A stretch of DNA of 64,000 nt from Gorsachius magnificus (Eukaryota; Chordata; Aves; Pelecaniformes; Ardeidae): positions 73,994,255-74,058,254 of the forward strand of contig CM067084.1 in the NCBI GenBank assembly GCA_034008185.1, read 5' to 3'. Made by a program: the position numbers and the translations under genes. The notes beneath the pieces were generated by a model. The model searched no databases. It saw nothing but the letters and a program-made list of their open reading frames with translations, and was not told the origin of the DNA. Below, piece by piece: positions 24,241-37,400 of this stretch (positions are counted from its first letter, which is position 1; each line of letters opens with the position of its first letter).

Positions 24241-26206
24241 CTCCTTGTCACTTTTACAAAGCCTCCATAGAGGATTTTCCACACTTCTCCATGTACCCTG
24301 GGATGTACATGAGTCGCTTCAGCATGGCATGTGGCAGATCCAGAGCCGGGAGATGCTGTTTCTGGTTGTGGTACCAGCCAAAGACCTTTCATTTCTGATA
24401 CAGCATCAACAATCTCTATCCTTACCCTCACATTTGTGTGGAAAGTAGCTCCCCATATTTAACAGAAGTCCAAGCCTGGGCCTCTCCTTCCATTGGAAGC
24501 ACCAGATCATGCTCTAAAAGGTACTCAAACTACTATTTGGCTTTCACTTTAAAAAATCCCATGGTTTCAGCATATAGGAAGAAACCACCCCAAAGGCCAT
24601 TGGGAGACAGTTCCTCCTTCAACCATCTGTGTCTACTGGGCTTTAAACAGAGGCTCCTATTTTGATTTTTCCACGAGGTCTCTGCAGGACCACAGGACAG
24701 CCCTGTTTTCAAGGTTGATATGAGTCTCCCTCTTCAACTATGTGGACTGTTTCTAGGGGACCAATGAATATGTTGTCTAAACTCTGAGAACAGGAAAATA
24801 GCCAGTGACAGGAGTCCCTACTGATGTTCATTACTTGCTCCTTACTCAAAAAGAGTTAGAAATGTGCTTTAATCTCTTGGGTTACGTAAGGTAGCGGTCA
24901 AGTACCTGGCAGCTAGAGACATAAAAGTGACGATGGAAGCAGTTTTTAAGCAGAAAATTATTTAATAACCTCACCAAATTCTCTTTTCCATGTTCCATAA
25001 AGGAGTGGTGGGTGGGAGCTGAGCAAAGTCATGCTCACTGACAGGGAGTGAACAGAAGAGTGTGGACCTCTGACAAATTGAAGAGATATTTATTACTTTA
25101 ATTTCTTAAAAATGTCTTTTAGCCTCCACTTTTCAGCTGTTCCAAAACATAAATTAGCTTGGATTTACATTTCTGACCAACCATGGAAGGGACTGGAATT
25201 AGCATCCTAAAGCAGTTTTAATTGTGGGGTTGTAGACCTTGCCTCTCTGCACAGCCCTGATCAAACACTGGTGATTAGAGGTTTGTAGGGGGTTTGTCAG
25301 CTGGGTGGGCACTTCATGGGGGCTGCTTAGCTCAATTCTGCAGGCCCTCATTTCTCTGCACAGGCTACAGTGCTAGTCAGCCTCCTAATTCAGCATCCTA
25401 AATGACCTCCAGAAGATGCTTACTTTTCACCGTTGGCATAAAATCCTAATTTTTGCATCCAAATTGGGCACCTCTGACCTTAAGTAGTCCCAAATCTGGA
25501 GCAGCTCCATAACTAGAACAGTGTACAACAGAGATTTATGCACACAAGCCTGGTTGGCTGGATATGATTTCTGTGCTTCAGCAGAACATTGAAGGAATAT
25601 GGGATGTTCCCATTAAATGCTCATGCTCTATACTGCTACTGATTTGCTGCTGGCCAGAACTACAGGAGTCTCATCACAGTAAATCACCCTCTCTCCTTGC
25701 CTGCAGACTCAGCTGCATGGTCAGCTTTGGGATGACACCAGTAAAATATACCAGGCATTTCTAAAAAAAATATTAGATGACATGATGCCTAGTGAATCAT
25801 AGTCTGGTGGGTGAAGAAGAGATGGTGACAAAGTGGAAAATGGGTGGCTCCATGGGTATAAGTGACCAAGGCCACTGCATGGGCAGATGAGATTCCTTAG
25901 CACTAATATACATATTTGGTATTTGCAAAAGGCCAACTTCGAGATCAGTCTGCTCTGAAGTGCAGTTTGCATGAATTTAGAGCTGAGGAGTAAGACATGC
26001 AATGAAGAGTGCTACAGCTAAAGATTAATGGCAAACCCTGCGCCAGCTGCACAGAAGCCTGTAATCAATGTCATCAAAACCCAGGAACTCTCCCCACCCT
26101 CTAGACCCCTGTGCATCGCCACGCTGTGCATGAGGCCTACAAAGACACCTTTGAGGTCATCCTCAACACAGCTGGTCAGTCGCTGAGTATGTAACAACCA
26201 TTGTGA

Positions 26207-26242
26207 GTGCACGTGTGCGTGTGTGTGCAAGCACACATATGT
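26207..26242. repeat. Alternating GT/CA tract
   Basis: Positions 26207-26229 alternate purine and pyrimidine for 23 nt (GTGCACGTGTGCG and so on). After a break, CACACATATGT continues. It is a degenerate (GT)n microsatellite. Confidence 0.75.
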
Positions 26243-26919
26243 TTGCATGTAAGGATCTGTAGGTGACCAGCTGTGTGCCTGCAGCTTCAGGAAGCTCAGG
26301 CTTTTGGGCAGTTAGAGCTCAAAATGCTCCCATCTGTAGTGTTGTCAGCCAGGTGGAGCCCAAAGGCTCCTCTCTTTGTTCACTGCAGACCCTGATGGCT
26401 TTCCCAGCCATTTTTTATCAACTCAGACGGTACCAAAAGCCACTGAGGTGTTTGCTCCAGGAGCCCCATCTCACCAGGACCTGAGGATGAGGGAGATGTT
26501 TGCCTTGGGACACAACCCAAAGGTGAGATCAAGTGGCTATGACTTTGCACCAAGTTTAGATGGTGGCAGCGTCTTGCTTTCGCATGTTAGACCCATGGTT
26601 AGAGGCTTCTCGGTAGGCAGGAGATATAGGTCTACCAAGCCGGCCCCAAACCACAAGGCTCCACAGCATTTGGGGAAGGGGATAAGGCTTGCTGGGGTGC
26701 AGCTCATGACTCTAGAAGGAAAGGGGGCCTGAAGGACCAGGCATGACTTCCACACGAGGCGAGACAAGGCAGAAGGGAGCAGGGAGCTGGGATCTAATTG
26801 CTCTACTTACAGGACCACTAATGCTTTAGGATTCACACTGAGGAAGACACTTACCCTGTCAGCACCTCTTTGCTTGCAGTCTCTGTTAGAGGCACTTCTG
26901 CCTCCTTACCATTATATTT

Positions 26920-27370
26920 ATGCGTGAGGAAGATACGGCTAATATAACACTAAGCGTGCTAAAACTAAGAATGCCCTATTAAACCCTGTATCAGTTCTTT
27001 TAAAACTGGTTTACAGAACCAGCTTTAGGAAAGATATTTTAGATACCTATTTACAGGCTGAGGCTTTTTAAAGGTGTAAATGGTACCATAGCTTTCCTAG
27101 ACGCACAAAAAAGACATTAAAATATTCCATGAAGATAAGAGGCTCTGCTGGCTTTGCATGCTGGATTAGCGTTTTTATGGTTTCCACACATCTTTTATCT
27201 GCTGTGCAGAGGCGTGAGTCATACTTTTTTATTAAAGTGGTGTAGTTCTATACTAAAAACACTTTCACACTTTCATGAGAGAATAGAGCATGGGAATGTG
27301 TAAGAAACTTTGATCCGAGCAGGTTTTATTTCCTCTGCTGAATAAGCTGCATCACAACCTCTAAAGGTTA
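26920..27370. promoter_or_regulatory. Possible enhancer-like conserved block
   Basis: Several textbook binding words cluster in repeat-free AT-rich DNA. There are GATA sites of both orientations (AGATAAG at 27133-27139, TTATCT at 27195-27200), a T-box-like AGGTGTAAA at 27072-27080, a TCF/LEF-like CTTTGAT at 27308-27314, and retained CpGs. Such words are frequent by chance, so this is a hypothesis to be tested by alignment. It ends about 190 bp before the CR1 at 27557. Confidence 0.28.
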
Positions 27371-27556
27371 TGAGCTGGAGCTCCAATCAATAACAGGGCT
27401 GTTCCTTTGTCCTCTAGTCCATCCTTGTTTAACAAGATAGCAACTTTGCTCACATCCAACTTCATGGTCTCAGCATAGGAGCAGAGCATGCCTGGTCCAG
27501 GGTCATCACCTGAGCCATCAGCAGGCCAAGACTGTTCCCCTCATGATCCCAGTGCA

Positions 27557-27967
27557 GCAAAAGATGAGGAACTCCTAGAAAGAGTTCAGAGGAGAGCAAC
27601 AAGGATGATAAAGGGACTGGAACATCTCCCCTATGAGGAAAGGCTGAGGGAGCTGGGCTTGTTCAGCCTGAAGAAGAGAAGACTGAGAGGGGACCTCATC
27701 AACACATACAACTATCTTAAGGGTGGATGTCATGAGGATGGAGCCAGACTCTTCGCAGTGGTGCCCAGCAACAGGACAAGGGGCAATGGGCACAAACTGA
27801 AACATAAGAGGTTTCAGTTGAATATGAGGAAAAACTTCTTTACTTTGAGGGTGACGGAGCACTGGAACAGGCTGCCCAGGGGGGTTGTGGAGTCTTCTTC
27901 TCTGGAGATATTCAAAGCCCACCTGGACAATGTCCTGTGTAACATGCTCTGGGTGACCCTGCTTTAG
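27557..27967 (+). pseudogene. CR1 ORF2 C-terminal fragment
   Basis: An open frame of about 136 codons ends at TAG 27965-27967. It carries the conserved CR1 polymerase tail: [19 protein letters not shown], then [20 protein letters not shown], then a cysteine-glycine [11 protein letters not shown] block, [14 protein letters not shown], and [19 protein letters not shown]. This region lies C-terminal to the reverse transcriptase. The endonuclease and RT domains are missing, so the copy cannot transpose. The frame stays open upstream to an ATG at 27488, but that part is outside the element. An antisense frame at 27575-28075 is a shadow of this sequence. Confidence 0.93.
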
Positions 27968-28041
27968 CAGGAGGGTTGGATTGGATGGTCTCCCGAGGTC
28001 TGTTCCAACCCCTGCCATTCTGTGATTCTGTGATTCTGTGA
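27557..28041 (+). mobile_element. CR1 LINE, 5'-truncated, sense, well preserved
   Basis: The sequence begins inside the 3' part of CR1 ORF2, runs through its stop and the short 3' UTR (GGATTGGATGGTCTCCCGAGGTCTGTTCCAACC), and ends with the octamer microsatellite ATTCTGTG repeated. These are the hallmarks of a bird chicken-repeat-1 insertion. CR1 is a non-LTR retrotransposon that copies itself by target-primed reverse transcription, and 5' truncation is its usual fate. Low divergence and an intact partial reading frame suggest a relatively recent copy. No clear target-site duplication is visible. Confidence 0.96.
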
Positions 28042-31000
28042 CCCAGAGGAGGACACGCTGCTGTTTGTACGGCACATGAAACAGTGCCAGCCTTGCAGCC
28101 TATTTTCTTTCTTGTCCTCTGCCACCGCTGAGCTGCAGCCAGGAGTGCCCTTGAATTCCCATGTGCCTGTTACAGCCCTGCAAATAAACAGCCTTTGCTG
28201 GGAAGGGTGCTAACAGCCTGCCTACACTGTTAGATAACCATGCCCAAGGTTTGGCTACGATGGCATAATCCTGCAAGCCACGGTGTGAATCAGCTCACAC
28301 TTCACTTCAGCTGTGTCCCTGAACAGGCTCTGCTCTGCACCGCTGTGCGTGATCCAGGGGCATGGTTAGAACACACCTCAGCCATCTGGGAGGAGGTGCA
28401 TCCCAGGGTCACTGGGCTTCTCTCCCAGGAAAGTGTGAGCACTGCAGAGCTGGTGGGGATGAGAGTGGTGCCAGGGAAAATCCCCCGGATTGAAGCAACA
28501 CGCTGCTGATGGTGGTGGTCACTCACAAAGTCCGGACCCCTCCGTGCCAGCAGTCTGGTCATCCCAAGCTGACTTCGGTCAACAATAGATTTAAGGTTTC
28601 TTTCTCAGCTCTGCTAATGTGCCAATGTGTCTCACACCTTCAGTCCCAGCAGGGTTGTAGGTGTCTGTTCAAGGAGATAAACTGGCTTGCCAGGACTCTC
28701 ACCACTGTGAGGCAGACAGGATGACTCCAGGGTATCTGAGTTAATGGTGACTGTTGCACTGAAGCCATCAGTGGGCTGATGGCTCTGCTGGATGAGCTGC
28801 TGGGCCTTTGCAGCTCACCCACCCGTGCTGCGAAACCACTGCGTGCTCTGCACCAGCTCTACCCTCTCCCAAAAGACAGCTGCTGGACAGCAGGGGCTGA
28901 AGCAGTTTCTGTGGTTGGTTAAACACATTTAAAAGCAAGATAAAAAAATGACAGATCAGTGGAATGAAATTTGGGCTGGTGTTGCTCACAGGACCAAAGG
29001 CTAACAGCATAATCTCTGGAGGACCCGCTCTTTTGCCGATAGCTTTTAACTGACTGCAAGGGACATGTGAAGGGAGACAAGAAGTATTTGGGTCAAGGAG
29101 GGACTGCTGTGAAGCACAGCAAAGGTCCCATGAGAATCTGAAGTTCAAACAAAAACAGAGGGACAAAGCACCCCCTTCTCAGTTGGCTGTGACACCGGCA
29201 CAGCCCTACTGACTCCAGCATCATTAGTCCTTATCCGCATTAATACAAAAGGTTCAGGACACAGGATTTCGGACCACCAAGTAGTTATATCCCATTGTCT
29301 GTGGTAACATGATATTTGTTTGAATACGAAAACGGGTCTTATAACATAGGAGATCTTATTGCTAAGACCGCTGACTGTGAATGAGGAAGATTGTGTAAAT
29401 GAAATGGTAACCTTTTTACTCTCACTGCTTTCTTTGCTAAAATAGATAAACAACAGAATATTTCAGTCTCACGAACTTGTTTCTGAGCAAGACAGTTCTC
29501 TCGCAATGCCAGAGACATGAGGCTGGACCTGAGCCAGGGTTCAAGAGGTGAAAGGAGACATCACCTACAGCCATGCATGGCCCTTAACTGAACAAAGTAT
29601 GAAGGGTTGTGCTCATCCAGACGTTGCTGATGCTACAGTGGCAGCCATTTCCCATTGATCCCAGGTGCAAGGCGTCTGTGCGGACCTCAGTTTGGTTGCC
29701 TTCTCTGAATTTTATTTTTATTTTAAATCAGTTTTAACAGGCATGAAGAGATTCACAAAAAAATTTGCCCTTAGGCTTGTTCATCTTCCCTGGGAGTCTT
29801 CTATCTTCCACCTCTGTTCCCCAGGGGAGCTGAGGGAGCATTTACATTTGTTTGGAAGAGAAATGGAGTACAGATTTTTTAAAGCAGTGTTTATCCCACC
29901 CTCACTCTAAGGGGAAACAAACACATGTATTAAACACATTGACGTTTGGATTTTCATCCTCTACAAAATGACTTTAAATGCTCTTCAACAGATGTGCTTA
30001 TAATTAGTGAACACTGTGAAATGCCAAGACTAATTTAATATTGTGTAATACTGACAGTTGCTCAGCAGGAGACCCGCAGGTGTGCATGGAGAGTGGAGCT
30101 CTGATTTTGTGATAGAACTTTAAAGAAAGTCAAACCCTGAAAAAGTGAACTTGTCCTAAGTTCAAAACATCCCTTAGATTTCTTAAGACTCAAGCAGGCA
30201 GCAGGTGCTTTATTCATGCCCATGAATATCATGCAAAAACTTGAGGGCTTTTGCACAATTTTGACACCAGCTGCAGCCGAAGCTGGGCAGAAGCTCACTT
30301 CAGATCAAACTCTCCATCCCAAACTCAAGAGTTGCAACTCCACAGGTACCCCTAAGATTTCATGCTGTGGAGGAGTCCCCCAGAGCCAGGGATTAGCTCT
30401 GGAGAAACTTTAGGACGATCAACACTAGTGGCATGACCAGTCAACATGGGCAGTTATAAACTGTAGGAGAATATGCTGGTCGTGTTTCCTATTCCTGGAA
30501 GTGTCAGGTCTTAGATGAGGTTTTAAAAAATTTTAAAAAAATAATGGAACTGTCACTTGTTGGGTGGTTATTCTTACTGAGTGAAGACATCCAGACATAC
30601 TTGTGCTGTCCAGAGATAACATAGGCATGGAACCAACGGTTCATTCCTGTTGGTCTCGGTACAGAGCTAGGTGCCCAAATAAGCATTGGGAGCCCAAGCT
30701 TTCTTTCAGATAAACTTCTAGTTTTTTTTTTTTTTTGGTACAGGAACAGCCAGATTTACACACTGCCCTGTACGTGTCTCTATCTAGGAAGCTCAACCTT
30801 TAACATCATATTCCTAATACCTCAGTAACATCTTCATTAAAAGTTTGGGAGAAAGGGAGGTATGTGCTTTATATCAGTTCCCTCATACCATTTTAAAGCC
30901 TAGTATATGACACCCTGGATAAATATATGTAAATGACCACCTTTGTATGCCTCTTACAAAGTCTTGCCCCAGCTTCAATGGCCTTTGCATGTGACACACA

Positions 31001-34000
31001 GGTGGAATTCAGTTGCTTAAATGTGCTAACCTAGTGCCTTTGAGATTCCTCCTGCAGCTCACCTGGCCTCCATCTGCCCCTCCAGAAGAGCATGGACTCC
31101 TGTAGGTCCTGTATGACACTGGCCAAGCCCATGTGGGTGTCTTAAAGATACTAAGCTGTCTCAAATGATGCTGGATGATTAAGTTTGGAAAATCAAGTTC
31201 ACAACGTTCAGGGTTGCTCTATCATCCTTGAAGGGACAAGCTGCAACGAACAGTATTTGTTTGAACATATCTGTTCCCAGGCAGCATTAGCTGGATTTTA
31301 TTTAGGTTGATGGTGCTTTGATGAAGTGAAAGAACACACACTGTTGATTAATGTCTTTTATCAACTGAAAATGCACTTTTTGGCGCTTAAAGGTCCTGCT
31401 TGTACACCCCAAAGCTTATCTATTTTTTTCCAGTTATACCAATTATTCTAGCAGGAGATACTACTAAAAATTTTGTTTTTCTTCTCATGGTGTGTTGAAA
31501 TGACAAACTGATACTTTGCCCCCATGAAGCAGCTCAGGAAGATGAGATAGGGTTTAAACATTTTTAAAAATTTCAGGTCTTGCCTTGCAACAAAACATCT
31601 GAAAGAGAAGAAGGAACTCTTAAAGAATATAAAATAAATAATTCTTGAGAATAACTTTTTCTTTAAAATAATTTAAGATTTATACAAAGTTAGCTCCAAC
31701 CAAGCTGAGATCTGGTTTAAAGCGTGAGAATTTGGCAAAGCAGATTTATCTGACAAGGATATATGCTTTTTAATTTTTTTTCCTGCTAGCAGAATCAGAT
31801 TGTAGTTTCCTCAGATGCATTCTTTCATCAAGTAGCAGATTATTTTTTCCAGAATTGTCTTTTCAGAGTATTTTTTTGAGAAATTAACACTTGTTTCTCT
31901 CAGTGTCTTATCCTAATTTTAATTTTTTTTCCTGCTAGCAGAATCAGAGATGGCATCCTCCTTTCTTTTCTGTCCCTAACTGTGACTGTACCTACCTTGA
32001 ATATTTGAATGTGGGGAATGACACGTCAGACCCACCAATCTGCATGTGTGGCTGTTTAGGGAAATGAACGTAAAAGAAGCATGGGCACTCTGGATTAAAA
32101 ATACGTGGAACTTCATGCAGTTACGAGAGAAACTTGGTGTATTTTCCTGCCTCACCTGATCTTCCTCTAGCCTTTCTGAAGAACATTGTGGGCCAGGTCC
32201 CATTTTCTGGACAAAAAGATAGAGAAAAGAGTTCTAAATATGTTGGCTGTGAAATCTGAAATGATGTAAAATTTGCCTAGTCTTGAGTTTTCTTTGAAAC
32301 TTAGCTCATTTTCCCTCAAGGATTTGCTCCAGTTCCCACCCTTTCTCCAAAAAATATGGTTGGGCCAATCTGTAGTGAACTTGGACAATTTATGGCTCTG
32401 CACCAGTTCTGTGCAGAACTCTGTGACTTCAGATGGTTTTGACATGAAACCAGATGACGAATTTGCTCTGTCCCAAAACTTAGCATGCAATTCAGAGCAG
32501 GAACCCATGTGGATTGAAATTAGAACAAATGGTTTTGTAATCCCCTTCAAAGAGAAACAACCAAGCAGAGCAGCGGTTCTGTTAATGGTTCAAGGAAGCT
32601 CTGTTGATTAATGATCTCAAACTATTTACAAACAAAAATATCTGGAAATGAGTTCAAAAGGGATGTCACATTCTGGTCACTCAGGGAATTTTGATTCAAA
32701 TATGAACACGTTGACAATTGCATAACTTGGATATGAAGTTCTGTCATTGATTTTTGTATATTCCCATGCTGTTGCAAACAGGAATTATGCCACGTAGAGA
32801 AGCATTACAATGTCCTAATGAATTTTTCAGAACACAGCAATGACTCTAGGGGATGTTGTAGTACTTGAAAATATACAGTACTAGACTGGTACTAGTATTT
32901 TTATCTCACTTTGGCTTTTGCTTCCCAGAATTTACTTGGAAATGACCTTACCACTTCCGGCATTAGGATTTTTAAATGTGGTTTGTGGAATACCCAATAA
33001 AGAAATGCAATTAACCAATTACAGTGTTGAGCGCATGGCAAATCATGTAAGAAACCTTAGCCGCCCAGATAATACTAAGGAGTAATGTATGAGCAGTATG
33101 TTCACTTCTGGGAATCTCTAGTTCTGAAAGCAGTATATCTAGAACTGGTCCATGATATTTGCATTTCCAGCCATTTTTCTTCTTTTTGGATGCAACCTGG
33201 TATTTTTGAACTGCCATCAAAGCGAACGGATGGGTATCACTTTATGCCAAGGTGCAGCCTGGTCACTTTTGTGGCTAATGGAAGACCTTTTAGTGCTTTA
33301 ACCTTCAGATCCATTCCTTGCTTTGTGCAACTCAAACGGGACCTTTCAAATAGGAGGTTTTAGGCAGAAATAGGAGAGAAGAAAAGTTCACTATAAACTG
33401 CAAAAAATAATCAAGGGATATTGGTGAAAGCAGAGAAGAGGGAAGAGGATGATTGTGTATGAATCTGAAATCTAAATAGACTTCAGTTCTGAAACACTGT
33501 CTGTGTTTCTTCTGGCTCTTTATCTCTTTGGAACAATATGTTCTGTAAACTCCATTTTTTTGTAATCTGTTGATCTTGGCAGAGAAATCTTGTCTTTGAG
33601 TAGTTTACATGAAAGTGGAGTTACTCATTATGCACAACCCTTCATACCTCCTATGAAGGTTTCATGAGCCATTATGGATTGCCAGTAATGAGGGAGCGGC
33701 ATACCAAGAGCTTTTATGTGCTGCTGCTCAAGTTAGTGGCCGCTACCCTGAAGAAGTGACCAGCAGAAAGGGAAAACAGTGGGTTTTCTGCAAGCCTTCC
33801 CTTGTCCTGTGCCAAGCAGGAGCGGGGTGTTGATCTAGAACCCAGCCTGTGTGTGGCTGCCATTCGTTTGACAGCACTGACCAAAATTAAGTTTTTAATC
33901 TTTAAGGAAAAGCCCAAGCAAGACAAAATGACAGCAGCAAAAAGTACCTAACTAAGCAAAATGAGTCATAGCATAACAAAACAAAAGCCTGTGCTGTTAA

Positions 34001-34185
34001 ATTTATTTTCCTGTTTCTGTCTGCATGGTATTTTAATTGCTTAAACTTTAAAATTTATGTACACATTGAATATTTGAGATCCAGTATTAAGCTACCTCAG
34101 CAATATAGCTCCAAATTCCCTGTGGTTTGATTTTTCTATTTAATATATGCATTTCTAGGATATTTTAAATTATTTTAGTTTGCTG
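28042..34185. other. Gene-free stretch
   Basis: No gene is supported. It includes a T15 run at 30722-30736, a 32-bp perfect direct repeat pair at 31768-31799 and 31917-31948, and AT-rich sequence at 29930-30060 and 31300-31720 that could be conserved. Open frames such as 32273-32611 have no recognisable motif. Confidence 0.5.
31768..31948 (+). repeat. Pair of perfect 32-bp direct repeats, 149 bp apart
   Basis: The word TTTTAATTTTTTTTCCTGCTAGCAGAATCAGA occurs at 31768-31799 and again at 31917-31948. The copies are identical over all 32 positions and their flanks are unrelated. It does not match a known element end that I recognise. Confidence 0.93.
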
Positions 34186-34440
34186 ATCAGGAAGAGATTA
34201 AGAGGTATCTTGGTCACGGGCCACAGCTGCTTGTGAAGGCAATGGGTATGCGAAGGTTCAGTCCTCTTTAATAATACAAACATAAGCACGACAAGGTCCA
34301 CTGGTTGCAAACTGAAGTCAGGAAAAAGCTGACGAGGAAACAAAATGTAAATTATTTTACACTGAGCATAATTAGATATTGGAACTCTTTCCTGAGGGTG
34401 GAGGTAAATTCTCCCTTCTCATGACTCCAATTCTTTCTGA
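34186..34440 (+). mobile_element. Ancient CR1/L3-like LINE relic, sense
   Basis: In order: AAGAGGTATCTTGGTCACGG, GGTTCAGTCCTCTTTAATA, ACGACAAGGTCCACTGGTTG, CAAACTGAAGTCAGGAAA, ATTTTACACTGAGCATAATTAG, ATTGGAACTCTTTCCTGAGG and GGTAAATTCTCC. This is the order of the 3' ORF2 region of an old amniote CR1 (coding for the GGL.T.Y-type to HWN.LP-type tail). Indels break every frame. It is the same part of the element as 27557-28041 but far older. Confidence 0.8.
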
Positions 34441-37400
34441 AAGAAATGCTGTGACTCAGCTCTCAGCTGCTGGCTCTAAGCGAGGAACCACACTACGACA
34501 AATTTCTGAATGGTTAGAGCTGCTTCTCCTCTGTTTTAATTTCAGTTTAACGTGTAATTCCTCTGCATGAAGATTACTACAAGATGAGGAAATGCCAGAG
34601 GCAATAGAAGGGAACCAAATTCGCACTTGGCTGCAACATTTCTCCTGGAGAGACTCATTCAGGAACAGCAATAAGGTACATCTGAATGTGCTGGTGGCAA
34701 CAGAGAGGTGCTGCAAGTGAAAGTACCAGGAGAAGGTGAAACGGTGTGAGATAACCTGCACATCAGAGAGCAGAGGAGAGAAACCTCTGGAAGCCTCCGA
34801 AGAGGACATGAGAAAGAATCAGGGCTCCTGCTTCATATAGGGTATAAAATTAAAAGATGGGAACATTTCTCATTATGTGGCAATAATTTCACCATTTTTG
34901 TGGTTTATGAAGTCACCAGAGTTCTGTGGGAGTTTAACGCCTCATAATTCACAGATGCCTGTAGGATGTGCATGGGCCTGTGTGCATGTGTCTGTGCGAT
35001 GCCGTTTTCCACGTGCAAGTTGCTCTGTCAGCCCATTTGGGTGGCAGCAGAGCAGAGCAGCTGGGAGATGCCTTTGGAGGTGGCTGTGCCATGGCCCATG
35101 GGGAACATGTCTTGCCCTGCCTCATCATTCACATCGAGGAGGAAAGGCTGGTCCGTAGTAGACCACATTGGCTCTTTGTCAACTGGTTGCATATCTCAGC
35201 AGCATCCGCTATTCCCTTGGCAATAGCTGAAGTTACATTACACATATGAACACCAGGCTTAAAACCACTTTTAGCTGTGCTGCTTGAAGTCCTGCCTTCT
35301 CTATGGCACCAGTGATGGTGACTCTACAAAGGTTTGGGGGCATGCACTGAAGGGTGAGAAGTCTACGTGAACTAAAATGGTGCTGGGAGCTCCTAGAAAT
35401 CCAAAATTCCATGATGTTTCAGACATGACTCATTCCAGAAATGAAAGGGAAAATGAGAGCTCAAACACTGAGCCAGGGCCAGATCCAGAGGCTTATTCAT
35501 CATTTGGCTTAGTGGCCAAAAGATAATCTCATGCTTTTGTAGATCCTGAGCTTTTTCCCATAATGCTTTAATTGCAGGCATGAAATGGAGTAGCCCAAGA
35601 GCTGCTCTGACATGCCCTGAGGGCAAAAGACCTCAGAAAGTTATCAAGCACAATGTTTTCTCGGACAGCAGGATACCCTGACCTTGCCCTGTAGGATGGG
35701 AAAAGGCTCAGGGACTCCTGAACTCCTGAGCATTAAGACTTTTCTAGCACCATAATGATTCTCCAGGAAACTTGGGGCAACTCTGAGAAACTGGGATAAT
35801 ACAAAGTTGCTTTAACCCACATAAGTGTCAGGTTTTCCTTTGGGTCAGAATTAATTTTTTTAATGCTTAATGACAGGAGGATTGCAGTCGTTTTTTCTAC
35901 TCTCTTTATCATTCAAGCTGGCCAACTTTCAGTAAAAGCTTGTTAACTCATTTTGATAAGGGGAATTCCCACAGCCTTTATCTCACAAACAGAATAGCAA
36001 TTCCCATTGATAAAGTGCTGTGGGATCGTATTCCTGACTGCTGCTTTTTAGCAGCTTTTGGAGTTGTCTGCACAACTGAGACAAAGAATTCATTTTAACT
36101 CCAAGGGTTGCCAACGTATTTCCGAGAAGGGTGTACAGTTCCATATTAAAACAGGAATAGGAATGTCAAAGCCACACTAAGTTGTCACCTTCTCTACCAT
36201 TCTTATAAATTAATTACTAACTGAAATAGTGAGGGATCTGTGTTATCCATGCCTGATGTTCACTTAGGCCTGCAGGAAAGGAGGCAATGCATATTGCTAT
36301 ACACCAACTCGCTGATGACATTTTATGAGTCAAAATGAGAGGGCAAACATGTTTGGTGAGCTGCATCACTTGGGTGTTTACTGGTTTTTGGCTAACTGGC
36401 AGCCTCACATACTGTTTAGTGTAACTCTTCATGACCTGCATCTGTTTTGCCAAAAAAACCAACGGCTTCTTTCACTGGAAGTGTCTATTGATAAAGTCTA
36501 GGGTTTTAGTGACATTGGTAAATGTCACCTGAGCATCTTCTTTCTTGCTGGGATAGATGAATTAATTTGACCAACTTCAAACCCACCTGAAAACTAAGAT
36601 GAGATGCCAGAGAGCATTTTACTGTGAAGGGATTGAAAATGGGGAGAAAAGAAAAATAAAAATGGGGTAAAAGACAGGGCAGAGAGAAAAAAGAGCATAA
36701 AAATAAATATTCCAGTGATAGGATGCAGCATATGTGAATGTGCATATGACATCTACTACTACTTCCTTACTGTTGGAGCAGTCGTCCTATTCCTAATTCA
36801 AAAGACAGCCTCCCATTTAGCAAGGAAAAAAATCACACACACCCTGCCAAGACATAAAAAAGCTTAAAACGTATAAGGAAAAAAAATAATGGTTAACTCC
36901 ATTTAGAAGGATGAAGTAAAAATTCAAAAATACTCATATTCCTTGGGATTTGACCATTGCAGTATAGAAATAGTTTACATCTTAAGGCATGCATGTGTTT
37001 AATTTTAAGCGCATCCTGAGGGTCCTTACTTTGGGGCACAATAAGGAGAAAGGGACAAGTCTGAGCCAGACCCCTGGCAGATCCCGTCTGGGCAGCAAGC
37101 TTGCAGGTGTAAAGCAAGCGTGTTTTAATCTGATGTGCAAGTGTCCACCCAGCTCAGGTCTATTTGTTTCCCATCACATCATGAGGCTGCTGAATAGTCC
37201 ATGGATACACTTGGGTACAAACCTCCAACTTCACACTCACTAAGAGAGCAGCTAGACACCTAATGTTTCTGCAAATGGGGACGTTTAAATGTGTGTCTGG
37301 CTATTGCAAGACACAGTGCTTTTTATTGCCTTGTTCTGAAGGTATTTCTCCGTGTTTGGGGTTTTGCTTCTTGAAGTGCTTTGCTAGCTGCACGTGCCTG

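Larger units (their letters stand above)
19212..27556. other. Gene-free stretch
   Basis: No gene is supported. The open frame 21104-21676 (plus, 190 codons) has no recognisable domain. A small possible exon of 32 bp is noted at 23684-23715. The stretch also holds the homopurine tract at 23234-23303 and AT-rich possibly conserved blocks at 24080-24240 and 26920-27370. Confidence 0.5.

Noticed and set aside
27575..28075. 166-codon minus-strand frame
   Set aside because: It is the antisense shadow of the CR1 ORF2 fragment.
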